A stretch of 64,000 nt of DNA from Streptomyces sp. NBC_00654 (GCF_026341775.1 NZ_JAPEOB010000001.1:1-64000); one strand, 5' to 3'; shown: positions 18,182 to 27,987, counted from the first letter of the stretch. Program-made: numbers and translations. Notes: generated by a model from the letters alone, not told the origin.

Positions 18182-19627
18182 TTGATTACCGAAGAGGAAA
18201 CTAAAAGGTTGTTACGGGCAGTAAATCTGCCCGAAAGTGTTCCTCCACGGCCGATGCCTGCCTCTGCCATCGACCTTACGGTCCGCCGTATGAGTCTCAC
18301 GGCAAGTCTCGACGAGTCGTCCGTCGCCGCCGCACCGGGCGAGGAGACAGCCCTGCCCCTGCAGGTCCTCAACTCCGGCCGGACCGTGGAGGAGTACCGC
18401 TTCGAGGTGGTCGGTGACTGTGCCGCCTGGTCCGCGGTGGAGCCGGCGGTCCTGTCTCTGTACCCGGGCGACTCCCGGACCGTATCGCTCATGCTGCGTC
18501 CGCCGCGGGACTCCACCGTACCCGCGGGCGAGACCCCGTTCGGGATCCGGGTGGTGCCCGCCAGTGCGCCGGACGAGACGGTGGTTCCCGAAGGCCGGGT
18601 GACGGTACTGCCGTTCACCGAGACGACCGCCGAACTGGTGCCGCGCGGTTCGCACGGCTCACGCGGCGGACGGCATCAGCTCGCCGTGGACAACCGGGGG
18701 AACACACCGGTCACCGTGCGGCTCGGATCCCGGCCCGGTTCGGAACTCGCGAGCGTCGCCTTCGCCGCGTCCGAGCTCCGGATCGCCCCGGGACACGCGG
18801 AGTTCGGGAAGCTGCGCGTGCGGCCGGCCAAACGGATGTGGCGCGGTACGCCGGTCACGCACTCCTTCCAGGTGTACGCCGCCACGCAGGCGGCCGAAGG
18901 CCAGGAAGCGGTGGAACCGGTCCTCGTCGACGGCTCCTACCAACAGGACCCGGTCCTTCCGCGCTGGCTGCCCCGGGCGCTCATCACCGCGGCTGTGCTG
19001 CTGATCGCGCTGGTCGGCCTCTGGTACGCGTTGCTGCGCCCGGCCGTGAAGTCGGCGGCCCGGGAGGCGGTCACGCCCGAGGCCGTACGTTCTGCGGCGT
19101 CGGCCGACAGGAGCAAGGCACCGGAACAGGGCGGCGACCCGGCCGGGGCGGGCTCCGGCGGCGGCGGCGACTCCGCAGGGGCGGGTACGGGCGCCGGAGC
19201 GTCGAAGCCCAGTCCGTCACCGAGCCCCGCCGCTCCCGGGGACGCCGCTTCGGCGGCAGCCCCGACCAGCGCCCAGGTACGGGTCAGGGACTCGGTGGGC
19301 GGCGGCTCGAACACCTCCACGGCGCTGGAGGTACCGGACGGGCACACCTTCCAGCTGACCGACATCGTGGTGCAGAACCCGCAGGGCGACGCGGGAACGG
19401 TGACCGTCTCCGCCGGGAAGGACAACCGCGTGCTGAGCCTCGGGCTGGAGAACTTCCGGGACTCCGACTACCACTTCGTGACGCCGATCCTGGTACCCGC
19501 GGGGGGCAAGGTGACCATGACCATCGACTGCCGGAAGGTCGGCAAACCCGTGGGCGCCCCGGCACCTTCCCGGTGCTCCGAGTCGCTGTTCCTCGGCGGC
19601 ACGATGCGGCCGGACACCGCGGGCTGA
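18182..19627 (+). CDS. Single-pass membrane protein of the eCIS locus (possible CisA homologue)
   Basis: About 481 aa. An N-terminal region with COG1470-like beta-sandwich features (LNSGRTVEEYRFEVVGD, LYPGDSRTVSLML) occupies residues 30-255. One transmembrane helix, ALITAAVLLIALVGLWYALL, falls near residues 270-290, followed by a Gly/Ser/Pro/Ala-rich linker and a C-terminal domain with FQLTDIVVQNPQGDAGTV and a CRK/SRC cysteine pair. Streptomyces CisA, a membrane protein reported as needed for injection-system firing, has this layout as I recall; the assignment is tentative. The start is uncertain: TTG 18182 lacks a clear ribosome-binding site, and ATG 18254 is an alternative. Confidence 0.65.
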   Translation: MITEEETKRLLRAVNLPESVPPRPMPASAIDLTVRRMSLTASLDESSVAAAPGEETALPLQVLNSGRTVEEYRFEVVGDCAAWSAVEPAVLSLYPGDSRTVSLMLRPPRDSTVPAGETPFGIRVVPASAPDETVVPEGRVTVLPFTETTAELVPRGSHGSRGGRHQLAVDNRGNTPVTVRLGSRPGSELASVAFAASELRIAPGHAEFGKLRVRPAKRMWRGTPVTHSFQVYAATQAAEGQEAVEPVLVDGSYQQDPVLPRWLPRALITAAVLLIALVGLWYALLRPAVKSAAREAVTPEAVRSAASADRSKAPEQGGDPAGAGSGGGGDSAGAGTGAGASKPSPSPSPAAPGDAASAAAPTSAQVRVRDSVGGGSNTSTALEVPDGHTFQLTDIVVQNPQGDAGTVTVSAGKDNRVLSLGLENFRDSDYHFVTPILVPAGGKVTMTIDCRKVGKPVGAPAPSRCSESLFLGGTMRPDTAG

Positions 19628-19669
19628 CCCACCCGGAGCGCGGCGCGGGATGTTCGTCGCCCGGTGCCG

Positions 19670-20665
19670 TCAGGCCGGTGGGGCCTCTTCCTCCTCCTCC
19701 GGTTTCTCCTCCGCCCGCTGCACGAACGAGCCCTGCACATCGGCCGGTTGCTCGTCCTCGTCCTCCGTGGCCGCCCGCTGCACCGCGGGAGCGGCGGCGG
19801 ATGCGGTGGGAGCGGGCGGGGCGGCGGAAGCGGATAGGCCGGGTCCGGCGGAAGCGGATGGGCCGGGTCCGGCGGACGCCTGCTCAGGTGCCGGCTCAGT
19901 TGCCGTCGGCCGGGATGCCTCCGACTCGGGTGCCGGGTCCGACAGCACCCGGTCCGCGTTCGCCACGGCCTCCCGCTCGAAGCGGTCCGAGGGGTCACTG
20001 ACCCGGATGCCGCCGGGCGCCGCCGTGCCCTCGACCGGCCCGCTGCGCTGCTGGATCACATGGGTCAGCTCATGCGCCAGCGTCGTACGGCCCTGCGGTG
20101 ACGACGGATCGTACGCATCGCGCTGGAAGACCACGTTGTTACCCACGGTGTACGCGTGCGCCCCGACGCCCTTCGCCGACTCGTGCGCGGCGGAGTCGTT
20201 GTGGATGCGTACGTCGGAGAAGTCCGCGCCCATGCGGCTCTCCAGGTCCGTCCGCGTCTCGGTGTCCAGGGGCGAACCGCCGCCGGACGACACGACATCG
20301 TGCACCGGGGAGCGCGGTGTCTCCTGGGTCTCCTCGGCCTGTTCGGACCGGGCGGCCTTGGAGCGCTGGATCAACGGGCCGAGCGCCCCGTTGCCGACGG
20401 TCCGCTGGAGCACGCCCATCCCGGCCGTACCGACCACGTCCGCGCGCCCTGCGGCGGCGGCCCGGAAGAGGTGGTGCGAGTCCGCCCCGCCGTCATGGGC
20501 GTCGGCCGCCCGCGGCGCGGCGAGGGCGTCGCCATGCCCGAGCTGCCCGAGGCGGCCGTGCTCCTCCTCGTGGACGCTCTCCCGGGGGAAGGCGCGGTCA
20601 TGGTCCCGCTCGGGGTCGTACTCGTGCCCGTGCTGATGTTCGTGGTCGTGGTCGTGTGCGTTCAT
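19670..20665 (-). CDS. DUF4157 zinc-metallopeptidase-like protein with eCIS-cargo motif
   Basis: The ATG at 20665 is preferred, with GGGGAG 6 nt upstream; the ORF extends further without support. The ~331-aa product begins with a His/Asp/Glu-rich stretch. Near residue 80 comes LQRTVGNGALGPLIQR, the same kind of motif as in the toxin at the left edge. DUF4157 follows (MGADFSDVRIHNDSAA, then LAHELTHVIQQR with the zinc-binding HExxH). The C-terminus is low-complexity. DUF4157 proteins are typical partners or cargo of extracellular contractile injection systems. Proteolysis is predicted from the HELTH motif, not shown. Confidence 0.82.
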   Translation of the reverse strand: MNAHDHDHEHQHGHEYDPERDHDRAFPRESVHEEEHGRLGQLGHGDALAAPRAADAHDGGADSHHLFRAAAAGRADVVGTAGMGVLQRTVGNGALGPLIQRSKAARSEQAEETQETPRSPVHDVVSSGGGSPLDTETRTDLESRMGADFSDVRIHNDSAAHESAKGVGAHAYTVGNNVVFQRDAYDPSSPQGRTTLAHELTHVIQQRSGPVEGTAAPGGIRVSDPSDRFEREAVANADRVLSDPAPESEASRPTATEPAPEQASAGPGPSASAGPGLSASAAPPAPTASAAAPAVQRAATEDEDEQPADVQGSFVQRAEEKPEEEEEAPPA

Positions 20666-20885
20666 CGTCATCTCCCCTGACCGCACCGGTCTCGGTCCTC
20701 CACCATCACGGGAGGCACCCTGCCCCGTCCAGCCCCCGCCCGGCCCGCCCGGGGCACCCGATGCTGCCTCTTCGGGCAGCCGGACGGTACGGGCGGAACG
20801 GGCAGCCCGGCGGTACAGCGGCACGGGCGGGACGGGCAGCGTGGCGGCACAGCGGTACGGGCGAGGCGGTACGGGCCGGCGGTGG

Positions 20886-22895
20886 TCAGCCTTCGGCACC
20901 TCCCCGGATCCGGCTGAACGTCAGATACCGCTCACCGGGGCCCGGCGGCCGGATCCACGACGTACCCCGCGCCGCGTGCAGCCGGCCGTGGCAGACGGCG
21001 AACTGCGGCAGGGCCACCCCGAATGCCCCGGCGACGGCGTCGAGCGCCCGTGTCTCCCCGTCGCGGTCGAGACGGGGGCCGGAGCCGTCGACGAGAGCGG
21101 CACCGAAGAGGGCCGGGTCCAGGCCCTCGGGCGGTGTCCCGGTGGACTCGGCCCCGCCGCCTCGCACCGTACTCCCGAAGCGCTCCCGGCCGTCCTCGGC
21201 GTACGAGAAGCGGAACGCGTCCGGGAACGCCTCGCCGGCGGCCTGGTGTCTCTCGCTCCAGATCGATATCGCCCGCGTACCCCGCGAAACCTCGGCATCG
21301 AGGCCGCTCAGCCTGCTCGGCTGGAAGGTCTCGGGCCCACGCTCGAAGGCGAAGCTCCAGCCACCGGCGCACGAGCCCACCCGGAACACCGCGCCGCCCC
21401 GCCCGCGGCCCCAGTGGCGGAGACCCCACATGTCCTGTTCGCTGCACGGGGCCAGCAACGGGCCCTCCGCGCCGAGCCGTTCGGCAAGGGCCTCGGGCGT
21501 CACTCCGTGGGCGAACACGAGACGGTAGGAGTGCTCGCCCCGCTCCCCTCCCAGCCACCCGAGTCCCGGCTCCGGGAAGAGAACAGCCTCAGGATCCTCG
21601 ACCGGCACAGGAGCGTCCTCCACAACGGAAACAGCATCCAGAACAGGAACCGGAGCCGGAACCACCCAGGAACCGGCAGCCGGGACGTCGGGCAGAGGCC
21701 CTGTCCGCCTCCGCTCCGCCCCACCCCTGGCCGTACGCAGAAGGCGGCGGCCCCGCTCCGGAGTGATGACCGGCCCGAGAACCGGATCGGCCATCAGCCC
21801 GACCGGCGCCACCTGCTCCGGCCCGTACGGCTCCCACTCCGCGACGCCGGCCGCGATCGTGCGCCACGCCGCGTCCGTGTCGCCCCAGCGCGCCTGCTCA
21901 CGGGCCTCGGCGACCGCCCGGCCGAACGGACCCGGCGCCTCGTAGCGGAAGGTCCTCTCCTTCGCGTCCCGCAACGCCGCCTTCACCCGGGGGCGGTCCC
22001 TCTCCTCGTACCGCCGCAGGAACCACTCCTCGTCCGTGGAGCCGCCGGGCCTGGCCTCCGCCGCGACGACGACCGGCAGGATCTCGCGTACGTACAGCGG
22101 ATCGTCCAGGTCCACGGTGTCCGCCAGGTAGCCGGCCGGACCGAGCATCGCGGCCATCTGGTCGCGCAGCCGCCGCGCCCGTTCACGGCCGAACGACCGG
22201 GCCCGGTCGAGGACAGCCAGCAGCTCGTCGACATCGCCCCCGGCCAGGCACGCGAGGCGGGCGCGCTCGACGGAGGCGTCCAGCTCGCGCGTCACCTCGT
22301 TGTCGAACTCCGGCCGGTCGCTGTACCCCTGGTGGAACTCGCGGTACATCGCCTCCATGTAGTCGGCGAACGAGTCGTAGCGGTCGGGGTACTCACCGGA
22401 CCAGCCCTTGTAGACGTACACCGGCCACTCGCCGTCCTCCCCGACGTCCCCCGGGTCGAGCAGCACATCGGTCATGTCCGAGTCCAGCGAGAGCTGGAGC
22501 GACCGCTTCCACATCCCGGCCCGCAGAATCTCGTCCTGTCCCGACCGCTCGTCCAGATTCTCCTCATACAGCGGAGTGAGCCCCAGCGGGTCCCGGTGCC
22601 AGTGGACGTCCTCCGCGACGCCGAGCAGATACACCGCCGTGCCCGTGTACCGCCAGCCATTGGACGCCTGGAGAAACGCCCGGTACGACGGTGGCAGACG
22701 GGTGCCCAGCCGTTCCTCCAGGGCAGCCGTGCCCCGGTCACCGGCGGGCGGGAAGCCGAGGCCGGCGGCGACGTCCTCCTCGTCGTACTCCTCGGGATCG
22801 AGCAGGTCCTGCGCCGCGATCCACTGCGCACTCCAACGGTCCAGAAATGACTGCCAGTTACCGATGTCCACATCACCGATCCTGACATCCACCAC
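20886..22895 (-). CDS. SMI1/KNR4-family protein with C-terminal DUF6461-like region
   Basis: About 669 aa. Residues ~50-200 carry a SMI1/KNR4 (SUKH) fold: EERLGTRLPPSYRAFLQASNGW, then VYVYKGWSGEYPDRYDSFADYM. The middle is helical and Glu/Arg-rich. The C-terminal ~220 residues (YRLVFAHGVTPEALAERLG, GGWSFAFERGPE) resemble DUF6461. SUKH proteins often act as immunity proteins to polymorphic toxins, fitting its place beside eCIS-type genes, though many have other roles. Starts at TTG 22901, GTG 22895 or GTG 22892 are all possible and none has a strong ribosome-binding site. Confidence 0.75.
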   Translation of the reverse strand: MVDVRIGDVDIGNWQSFLDRWSAQWIAAQDLLDPEEYDEEDVAAGLGFPPAGDRGTAALEERLGTRLPPSYRAFLQASNGWRYTGTAVYLLGVAEDVHWHRDPLGLTPLYEENLDERSGQDEILRAGMWKRSLQLSLDSDMTDVLLDPGDVGEDGEWPVYVYKGWSGEYPDRYDSFADYMEAMYREFHQGYSDRPEFDNEVTRELDASVERARLACLAGGDVDELLAVLDRARSFGRERARRLRDQMAAMLGPAGYLADTVDLDDPLYVREILPVVVAAEARPGGSTDEEWFLRRYEERDRPRVKAALRDAKERTFRYEAPGPFGRAVAEAREQARWGDTDAAWRTIAAGVAEWEPYGPEQVAPVGLMADPVLGPVITPERGRRLLRTARGGAERRRTGPLPDVPAAGSWVVPAPVPVLDAVSVVEDAPVPVEDPEAVLFPEPGLGWLGGERGEHSYRLVFAHGVTPEALAERLGAEGPLLAPCSEQDMWGLRHWGRGRGGAVFRVGSCAGGWSFAFERGPETFQPSRLSGLDAEVSRGTRAISIWSERHQAAGEAFPDAFRFSYAEDGRERFGSTVRGGGAESTGTPPEGLDPALFGAALVDGSGPRLDRDGETRALDAVAGAFGVALPQFAVCHGRLHAARGTSWIRPPGPGERYLTFSRIRGGAEG

Positions 22896-23097
22896 TGACA
22901 ACCACCGCCGCGACCGCGTTCACCGGCAGGGCCTACGCCGACAACCGCGGCTCTCCGGGAGGGGTACGTCCTGTCGGGAGGGGTACGCCCTGTGCCCCGT
23001 TCCGCCAGGACATCGAAACCGTGCTCGCCTCGCGGAGTGCCCGTTCTGTGACGAGATCGGCACCTGCCCGCACCCGCGCACCGCTAGCGTCGGCCCC

Positions 23098-23622
23098 ATG
23101 ATCGTATGGCTCAACGGCACCCACGGTGCAGGCAAGACGACGACCAGTGCACTCGTGCAGCGGCTGATCCCGGATTCACGGGTGTTCGACGCCGAGAAGG
23201 TCGGCGAGACACTCATGGACATCAAGCCCGAGCTGCCCTGGACGGGCAACTTCCAGCACTGGCCGCCGTGGCGACCGCTCGTGGTCGAGACCGCCCGCCA
23301 CGTACTCGACTACACCGGCGGCACGCTGGTGATTCCGATGACGGTCCTGGTCGAGGAGTACTGGCGCGAGATCAGCACGGGCCTCGCCCAGCACAACATC
23401 CCGGTCCGGCACTTCGTCCTCCACGCGGACCAGAAGACCCTTCGCGGACGCATCGCGGGCGACACCGTTCTCGGCCCCGACTCCCCGTTCCGTCTCCACT
23501 ACCTGGAGCCCTACGCCGAGGCGGCCCGCACGTGGCTGCACAACGAGGCCGAGGTCGTCGACACCACACACCTCACGCCCGACCAGGCCGCCCAGCAGAT
23601 CGCGGAGGCCGTCAAGGGCTGA
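23098..23622 (+). CDS. P-loop ATPase, TmrB-like (tunicamycin-resistance family)
   Basis: A 174-aa kinase-like protein. The N-terminus MIVWLNGTHGAGKTTTS contains Walker A and resembles TmrB/zeta-like P-loop proteins. The RVFDAEKVGETL segment and a C-terminal helix fit the family. The ATG at 23098 is preferred because a TAGCGT-like -10 lies about 8 nt before it, suggesting a leaderless transcript. A longer ORF starts at 22474 but runs antisense to the SMI1/KNR4 gene. The substrate is unknown; TmrB itself binds tunicamycin. Confidence 0.8.
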   Translation: MIVWLNGTHGAGKTTTSALVQRLIPDSRVFDAEKVGETLMDIKPELPWTGNFQHWPPWRPLVVETARHVLDYTGGTLVIPMTVLVEEYWREISTGLAQHNIPVRHFVLHADQKTLRGRIAGDTVLGPDSPFRLHYLEPYAEAARTWLHNEAEVVDTTHLTPDQAAQQIAEAVKG

Positions 23623-23903
23623 GGCGGCCCGGCGCACCCGGAAGGGTGACAGACGCCGACCCGAACGGGAGACGGGAGCAAGGCGGAAAGGGACGGGAGA
23701 CGAGACGGTTCGCCTCGCCTTCCGTCTCCCGTTCTCGTTCGGTACACCTCTCGTTCTGAACACCTCTCGTCCGGGACACTTCACGTCCGGGACACTTCTC
23801 GTCACCCTCGCGCCGCCCCCACCCATCTCACCCATCTCGCCCATCTCGCCCATCAGCAGCAGCTGGACTCGCCGTCCCCTGCCTCTCTCGGGATGATCGA
23901 AAG

Positions 23904-24575
23904 ATGACTCGAAGCGAGAACGGCAAGGCCACGACGGTGCGGATCGCCCAGCAGCCCGAAGCGGACGAGCTCCTCGGGCGCAGCCCGCTGGCCGCGCTCG
24001 TCGGCATGCTGCTGGACCAGCAGGTACCGATGGAATGGGCGTTCACCGGACCGTTCACGCTGGCACAGCGGATGGGATCGGACGACCTGGACGCCGGGGA
24101 GATCGCCGCCTACGACCCCGATGCCTTCACCGAACTCTTCACCGCCAAACCGGCTCTGCACCGCTATCCCGGCTCCATGGCCCAGCGGGTGCAGCAGCTG
24201 TGCCAGTTCCTGGTGGCGGAGTACGGCGGCGAGGCGACGGCCGTGTGGGCCGACGCCACGACCGGGGACGAGCTGCTGAAACGGCTGAACGCGTTGCCCG
24301 GCTACGGCACCCAGAAGGCACAGATCTTCCTGGCGCTGCTCGGCAAGCAGTTCGGTGTACGGCCCACAGGGTGGCGCGAGGCAGCCGGTCCGTACGGCGA
24401 GGACGGCTCGCACCGCTCGGTCGCCGACATCACCGGCCCGGATTCGCTCGCCCAGGTGCGCGCGCACAAACAGGAGGCGAAGGCGGCGGCCAAAGCCGCC
24501 AAGGCGGCCAGGACACCGAGGACCGCGAAGCCGGCGACGACCGCGAGGACGACGAAGCAGGGCACCAAGAAGTGA
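23904..24575 (+). CDS. HhH-GPD-type base-excision DNA repair protein
   Basis: A 223-aa protein. The N-terminal helices (PLAALVGMLLDQQVPMEWAF) and the helix-hairpin-helix LNALPGYGTQKAQIFLALLGK identify the HhH-GPD DNA glycosylase superfamily. Iron-sulphur cysteines are absent, as in the short actinobacterial members. The last ~45 residues are Lys/Ala/Thr-rich, a tail that probably improves DNA binding. The lesion it recognises cannot be told from sequence. It appears monocistronic. Confidence 0.85.
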   Translation: MTRSENGKATTVRIAQQPEADELLGRSPLAALVGMLLDQQVPMEWAFTGPFTLAQRMGSDDLDAGEIAAYDPDAFTELFTAKPALHRYPGSMAQRVQQLCQFLVAEYGGEATAVWADATTGDELLKRLNALPGYGTQKAQIFLALLGKQFGVRPTGWREAAGPYGEDGSHRSVADITGPDSLAQVRAHKQEAKAAAKAAKAARTPRTAKPATTARTTKQGTKK

Positions 24576-24718
24576 TCAGGAACCGGTCGCAGGTGGGCCG
24601 CTGCCCATGAGGGGCCCCGTATCGAATAACAACTGATCACAAACGGCCACAGCGGTTCACAGAAGTCACCTCACTCGCTAGCTTTCCCAGCACATCCGTT
24701 CAGATCGGAAGGACTCCT

Positions 24719-26269
24719 GTGCACGCAACACGTCGCAGAGCCATCGCGGTTGTGGCTGCCACCGCCCTGGCCACGCCGCTGCTGATGGCCGCGTCCCCGC
24801 ACCAAGGCCACCCGTCCTCGCACGACCCCGCGAAGGACGCCGCCAAGCTGTCGCGGAAGCTGGTGCAGCGCTCGTCCGCGCAGGACGCGTACCGGCATCT
24901 CCAGCAGTTCCAGGCGATAGCCGACTCCGCCGAGGGACACCGTGCCGCAGGTTCGCTGGGGCACGACGCCTCGGCCGCCTACGTCTACCGGCAGCTCCAG
25001 AAGGCCGGCTACCAGGTCTCGTACGAGAACTTCGACTTCATCTACACCGAGACCCTCGCCGAGAAGCTCTCCGTGGTCTCCCCCACGCCCCGCGACGTCG
25101 ACATCAAGGCGATGACGTACACCCCGTCCACCAAGGTCGGCGGCCTCACGGCGGAGCTCGTCGGGGTCCCCGCCGACGAGACCACGGGATGCGAGGCGGG
25201 CGACTACGCCTCGGAGACGTTCACCGGCAAGATCGCGCTGATCAAGCGCGGCGGCTGTTCCTTCGCCGAGAAGCAGGCGGCGGCCGCGACGGCGGGCGCG
25301 GCCGGTGCGGTCATCTACAACAACACCGCAGGGGTCCTGTCCGGCACCCTCGGCGATGTGCCCTCGGGCAAGATACCCACCGGTGGCCTCACCCAGGCCG
25401 AGGGCGAGAAGCTCGTCGCCGATCTGGCCAAGGGTGAGGTGAAGGTCGCCTTCGAGATCCGGGAGTTCCAGGAGGAGCGCTCCACCCGCAACGTCATCGC
25501 GGAGACACGCGGCGGAAGCGCGGCGAAGACCGTGATGCTCGGCGCCCACCTGGACTCCGTCACCGAGGGCCCCGGCATCAACGACAACGGCTCCGGCTCG
25601 GCCGGCCTCCTCGAAGTCGCCCTGGAACTGGCCAAGTCCAGGAGCAAGCCCGCCAACAAGGTCCGGTTCGCCTGGTGGTCCGCCGAGGAGAACGGCCTCC
25701 TGGGCTCGGAGGCGTACGTCGCGGGGCTCACCGAGGCCCAGCGGGCCCAGGTCAAGCTGTACCTCAACTTCGACATGATCGCCTCCCCGAACGGCGCCCA
25801 GTTCGTCTTCGACGGCGACAACTCCGACAACGTGGGCGAGGGCCCCGGGCCGGAGGGCTCCGCCCAGCTGGAGCGCGACATCAACGACTTCCTCGACCGC
25901 TCCGGCACCCCGCACGAGGGTACGGACTTCACCGGACGCTCCGACTACGGGCCGTTCATCGAGGTCGGCATCCCCTCCGGCGGCACGGACACCGGCGCCG
26001 AGGAGATCAAGTCCCCGGCCCAGGCGGAGAAGTTCGGCGGCGAGGCGGGCATCGCGTTCGACCCCTGCTACCACGCGGCCTGTGACGACCTGGAAAACAT
26101 CGACATGGCGCTGTTCGACTCAAACATCGACGTGATCGCCAACGCCGTCGGCACCTACGCCCACGACATCGGCTCGCTGACCCGCCCGGTCGCCTCCACG
26201 CCCACCACGGGCGGCCCCGGCAGCGGCGGCGGCCTGCGCGACGGCCACGCGCACGGAGTCACCGAGTAA
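24719..26269 (+). CDS. Secreted M28-family aminopeptidase with PA domain
   Basis: A 516-aa exported peptidase starting at GTG 24719, with GGAAGGA upstream. The signal peptide is RRRAIAVVAATALATPLLMAAS. A PA insert lies around residues 130-245 (KIALIKRGGCSFAEKQ, GAVIYNNT). The M28 zinc site follows: LGAHLDSV, GINDNGSGSAGLLE, WWSAEENGLLGSEAY, FDMIASPNG, SDYGPF. The end has CYHAACDDLENI. It resembles the Streptomyces griseus aminopeptidase but is longer because of the PA insert. It removes N-terminal residues from peptides outside the cell. The gene stands alone. Confidence 0.93.
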   Translation: MHATRRRAIAVVAATALATPLLMAASPHQGHPSSHDPAKDAAKLSRKLVQRSSAQDAYRHLQQFQAIADSAEGHRAAGSLGHDASAAYVYRQLQKAGYQVSYENFDFIYTETLAEKLSVVSPTPRDVDIKAMTYTPSTKVGGLTAELVGVPADETTGCEAGDYASETFTGKIALIKRGGCSFAEKQAAAATAGAAGAVIYNNTAGVLSGTLGDVPSGKIPTGGLTQAEGEKLVADLAKGEVKVAFEIREFQEERSTRNVIAETRGGSAAKTVMLGAHLDSVTEGPGINDNGSGSAGLLEVALELAKSRSKPANKVRFAWWSAEENGLLGSEAYVAGLTEAQRAQVKLYLNFDMIASPNGAQFVFDGDNSDNVGEGPGPEGSAQLERDINDFLDRSGTPHEGTDFTGRSDYGPFIEVGIPSGGTDTGAEEIKSPAQAEKFGGEAGIAFDPCYHAACDDLENIDMALFDSNIDVIANAVGTYAHDIGSLTRPVASTPTTGGPGSGGGLRDGHAHGVTE

Positions 26270-26400
26270 ACGGAGTCACCGAGCAACACGGCACCTGAAC
26301 GGCCCGCATGCCCAAGGCGGCCGGCGCACACCGGCGCCGGCCGCCGCTCCCCTCGCCCGTACGACTACCCCGGCGTGCGCTGCCGGACACGGGCCGCCCC

Positions 26401-27458
26401 TCAGCGCCTGCGGCGCGCCGTACCGAACAGCGACCGTGAGATCTCCCGCCCCAGCTGGGTCCCCACGGACCGCGCCAGGGACTTGAACATCCCGCTGCCC
26501 ACCACCTGCCCGACCAGCGAGGTGTCCTCCTTGCCGCGCCCGCCGGGCGCACGCTCCGGCGCTTTCACCGCTTCCTCCACCGCCGCCCGGTCAGCCGCCT
26601 CCCGAGCCTCACGGGTGTCCTCAGCCCCACGGGCGTCCTCAGCCTCACGGGCCTCCCGGTCCCCCTGTTCCGCACGCTCCGCGCGTTCGGCGGTCTCCGC
26701 GCGCTCCGCGAGCCTCTCGTAGGCCGACTCCCGGTCCACGGCCTCGGCGTAACGCCCGTACAGCGACGACCCCTTCACGGCGGCGTCCAGCACGTCCGCC
26801 GCCACCGGGCCCATCAGCGACTCCGGCGCCCGCAGCCGGGTCCCGGCGACCGGTGTCGGCGCGCCCTTCTCGCTGAGCACGGTGATCACGGCCTCGCCCG
26901 TACCCAGTTGTGTCAGCAGCTCCTCAAGGTCGTACGGCGAGTTCGGAAAGGTCTTCACCGTCGCGCGCAACGCCTTCGCGTCGTCGGGCGTGAACGCGCG
27001 CAGAGCGTGCTGCACCCGGCTTCCGAGCTGCCCCAGTACGGGTGCCGGTACGTCCTGCGGGGACTGGGTGACGAAGAAGATCCCGATCCCCTTGGAGCGG
27101 ATCAGCCGCACGGTCCGGGTGATCGAAACGGGATGCGGATCCGAGCCGCCGGAAGACAGACGCCGTCCCACAGGAGCGCGCCCAGATCGAGGGCGGTGCC
27201 GGAAGCGGCGTACCTGGCCGCGATGTCCTGGGCCGACTGCGGCAGCGCACCCGTACCGGCGACTGCACCCGCACCCGCGCCCGTACCCGCACCCGTACCG
27301 GCGGCTGCACCCGCGCCGGATCCTGTCCCAGCAGCCGTACTCGTGCCGGAGTCCGTACGCGCACTGGCGCTCGCACTGGCGCCCGCTCCGGCGCCCGCTC
27401 CGGTGCTCACACCCGGGGCGGCGCCCGCTTGCCCGCCCGCGTTCGCGCTCCCACTCAT
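26401..27458 (-). pseudogene. HerA-like DUF853 ATPase with an internal deletion
   Basis: The C-terminal part (from about 27135 down to 26401) matches the end of DUF853 ATPases: TRTVRLIRSKGIGIFFVTQSPQDVP, HALRAFTPDDAKALRATV, then a Glu/Arg/Ala-rich coil. The N-terminus begins at ATG 27458 and ends as ALDLGALLWDGVCLPAARIRIP. In intact relatives about 260 residues separate these parts, including Walker A and Walker B. Here they are joined directly near 27120-27140 and out of frame. The ATP site is gone, so the gene is dead. An assembly collapse is a less likely explanation. Confidence 0.8.
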
Positions 27459-27561
27459 GACGACCCCTGTCCCGGTATCACGCGCTATATGGCATTTCGC
27501 CCAGCATCGCAGTACCGTTCCCCGGCTGCGCCCGGAGCTCCTTGCCCGGTAGGCTTTCCGT

Positions 27562-27858
27562 GTGATCTTCAAGCGCATCGGAAATGGGAAGCCATACCCC
27601 GACCACGGCCGGGAAAGCACCCGACAGTGGGCGGATGTCGCGCCGCGTCCGGTTCGCCTGGACCAGCTCGTGACGACCAAGGGCCAACTGGACCTGGAGA
27701 CCCTCCTCGCCGAGGACTCCACGTTCTACGGCGACCTGTTCGCCCATGTCGTGAAGTGGCAGGGCGACCTCTACCTGGAGGACGGTCTGCACCGCGCGGT
27801 CCGCGCGGCGCTCCAGCAGCGCCAGGTGCTGCACGCCCGCGTCCTGGAAATGGGCTGA
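27562..27858 (+). CDS. Conserved small actinobacterial protein
   Basis: A 98-aa soluble protein starting at GTG 27562, with a TAGGCT-like -10 just upstream, so probably leaderless. The sequence has PRPVRLDQLVTTKGQLDLETLLAEDSTFYGDLFAHVVKWQGDLYLEDGLHRAVRAAL. I recall it as widely conserved next to upp/LytR_C genes in Streptomyces, but no biochemical function is known to me. The DGLHRAV segment faintly resembles ParB-like nuclease motifs. Confidence 0.7.
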   Translation: MIFKRIGNGKPYPDHGRESTRQWADVAPRPVRLDQLVTTKGQLDLETLLAEDSTFYGDLFAHVVKWQGDLYLEDGLHRAVRAALQQRQVLHARVLEMG

Positions 27859-27987
27859 CCCACCCGGCTGCCCCCGGAGCGATTGCCCCGGAGCGATTCA
27901 GGCCTTTCGGGTGCTTTAGCGCGCATGCGGGTGCCATCGATTGATCATTTAGTACGCATCATCACCAGGTCGCACTACGCTGCGCCC

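Noticed and set aside
22474..23097. Upstream extension of the TmrB-like gene
   Set aside because: The extension is antisense to the SMI1/KNR4 gene; the family N-terminus begins at 23098 after a plausible -10.
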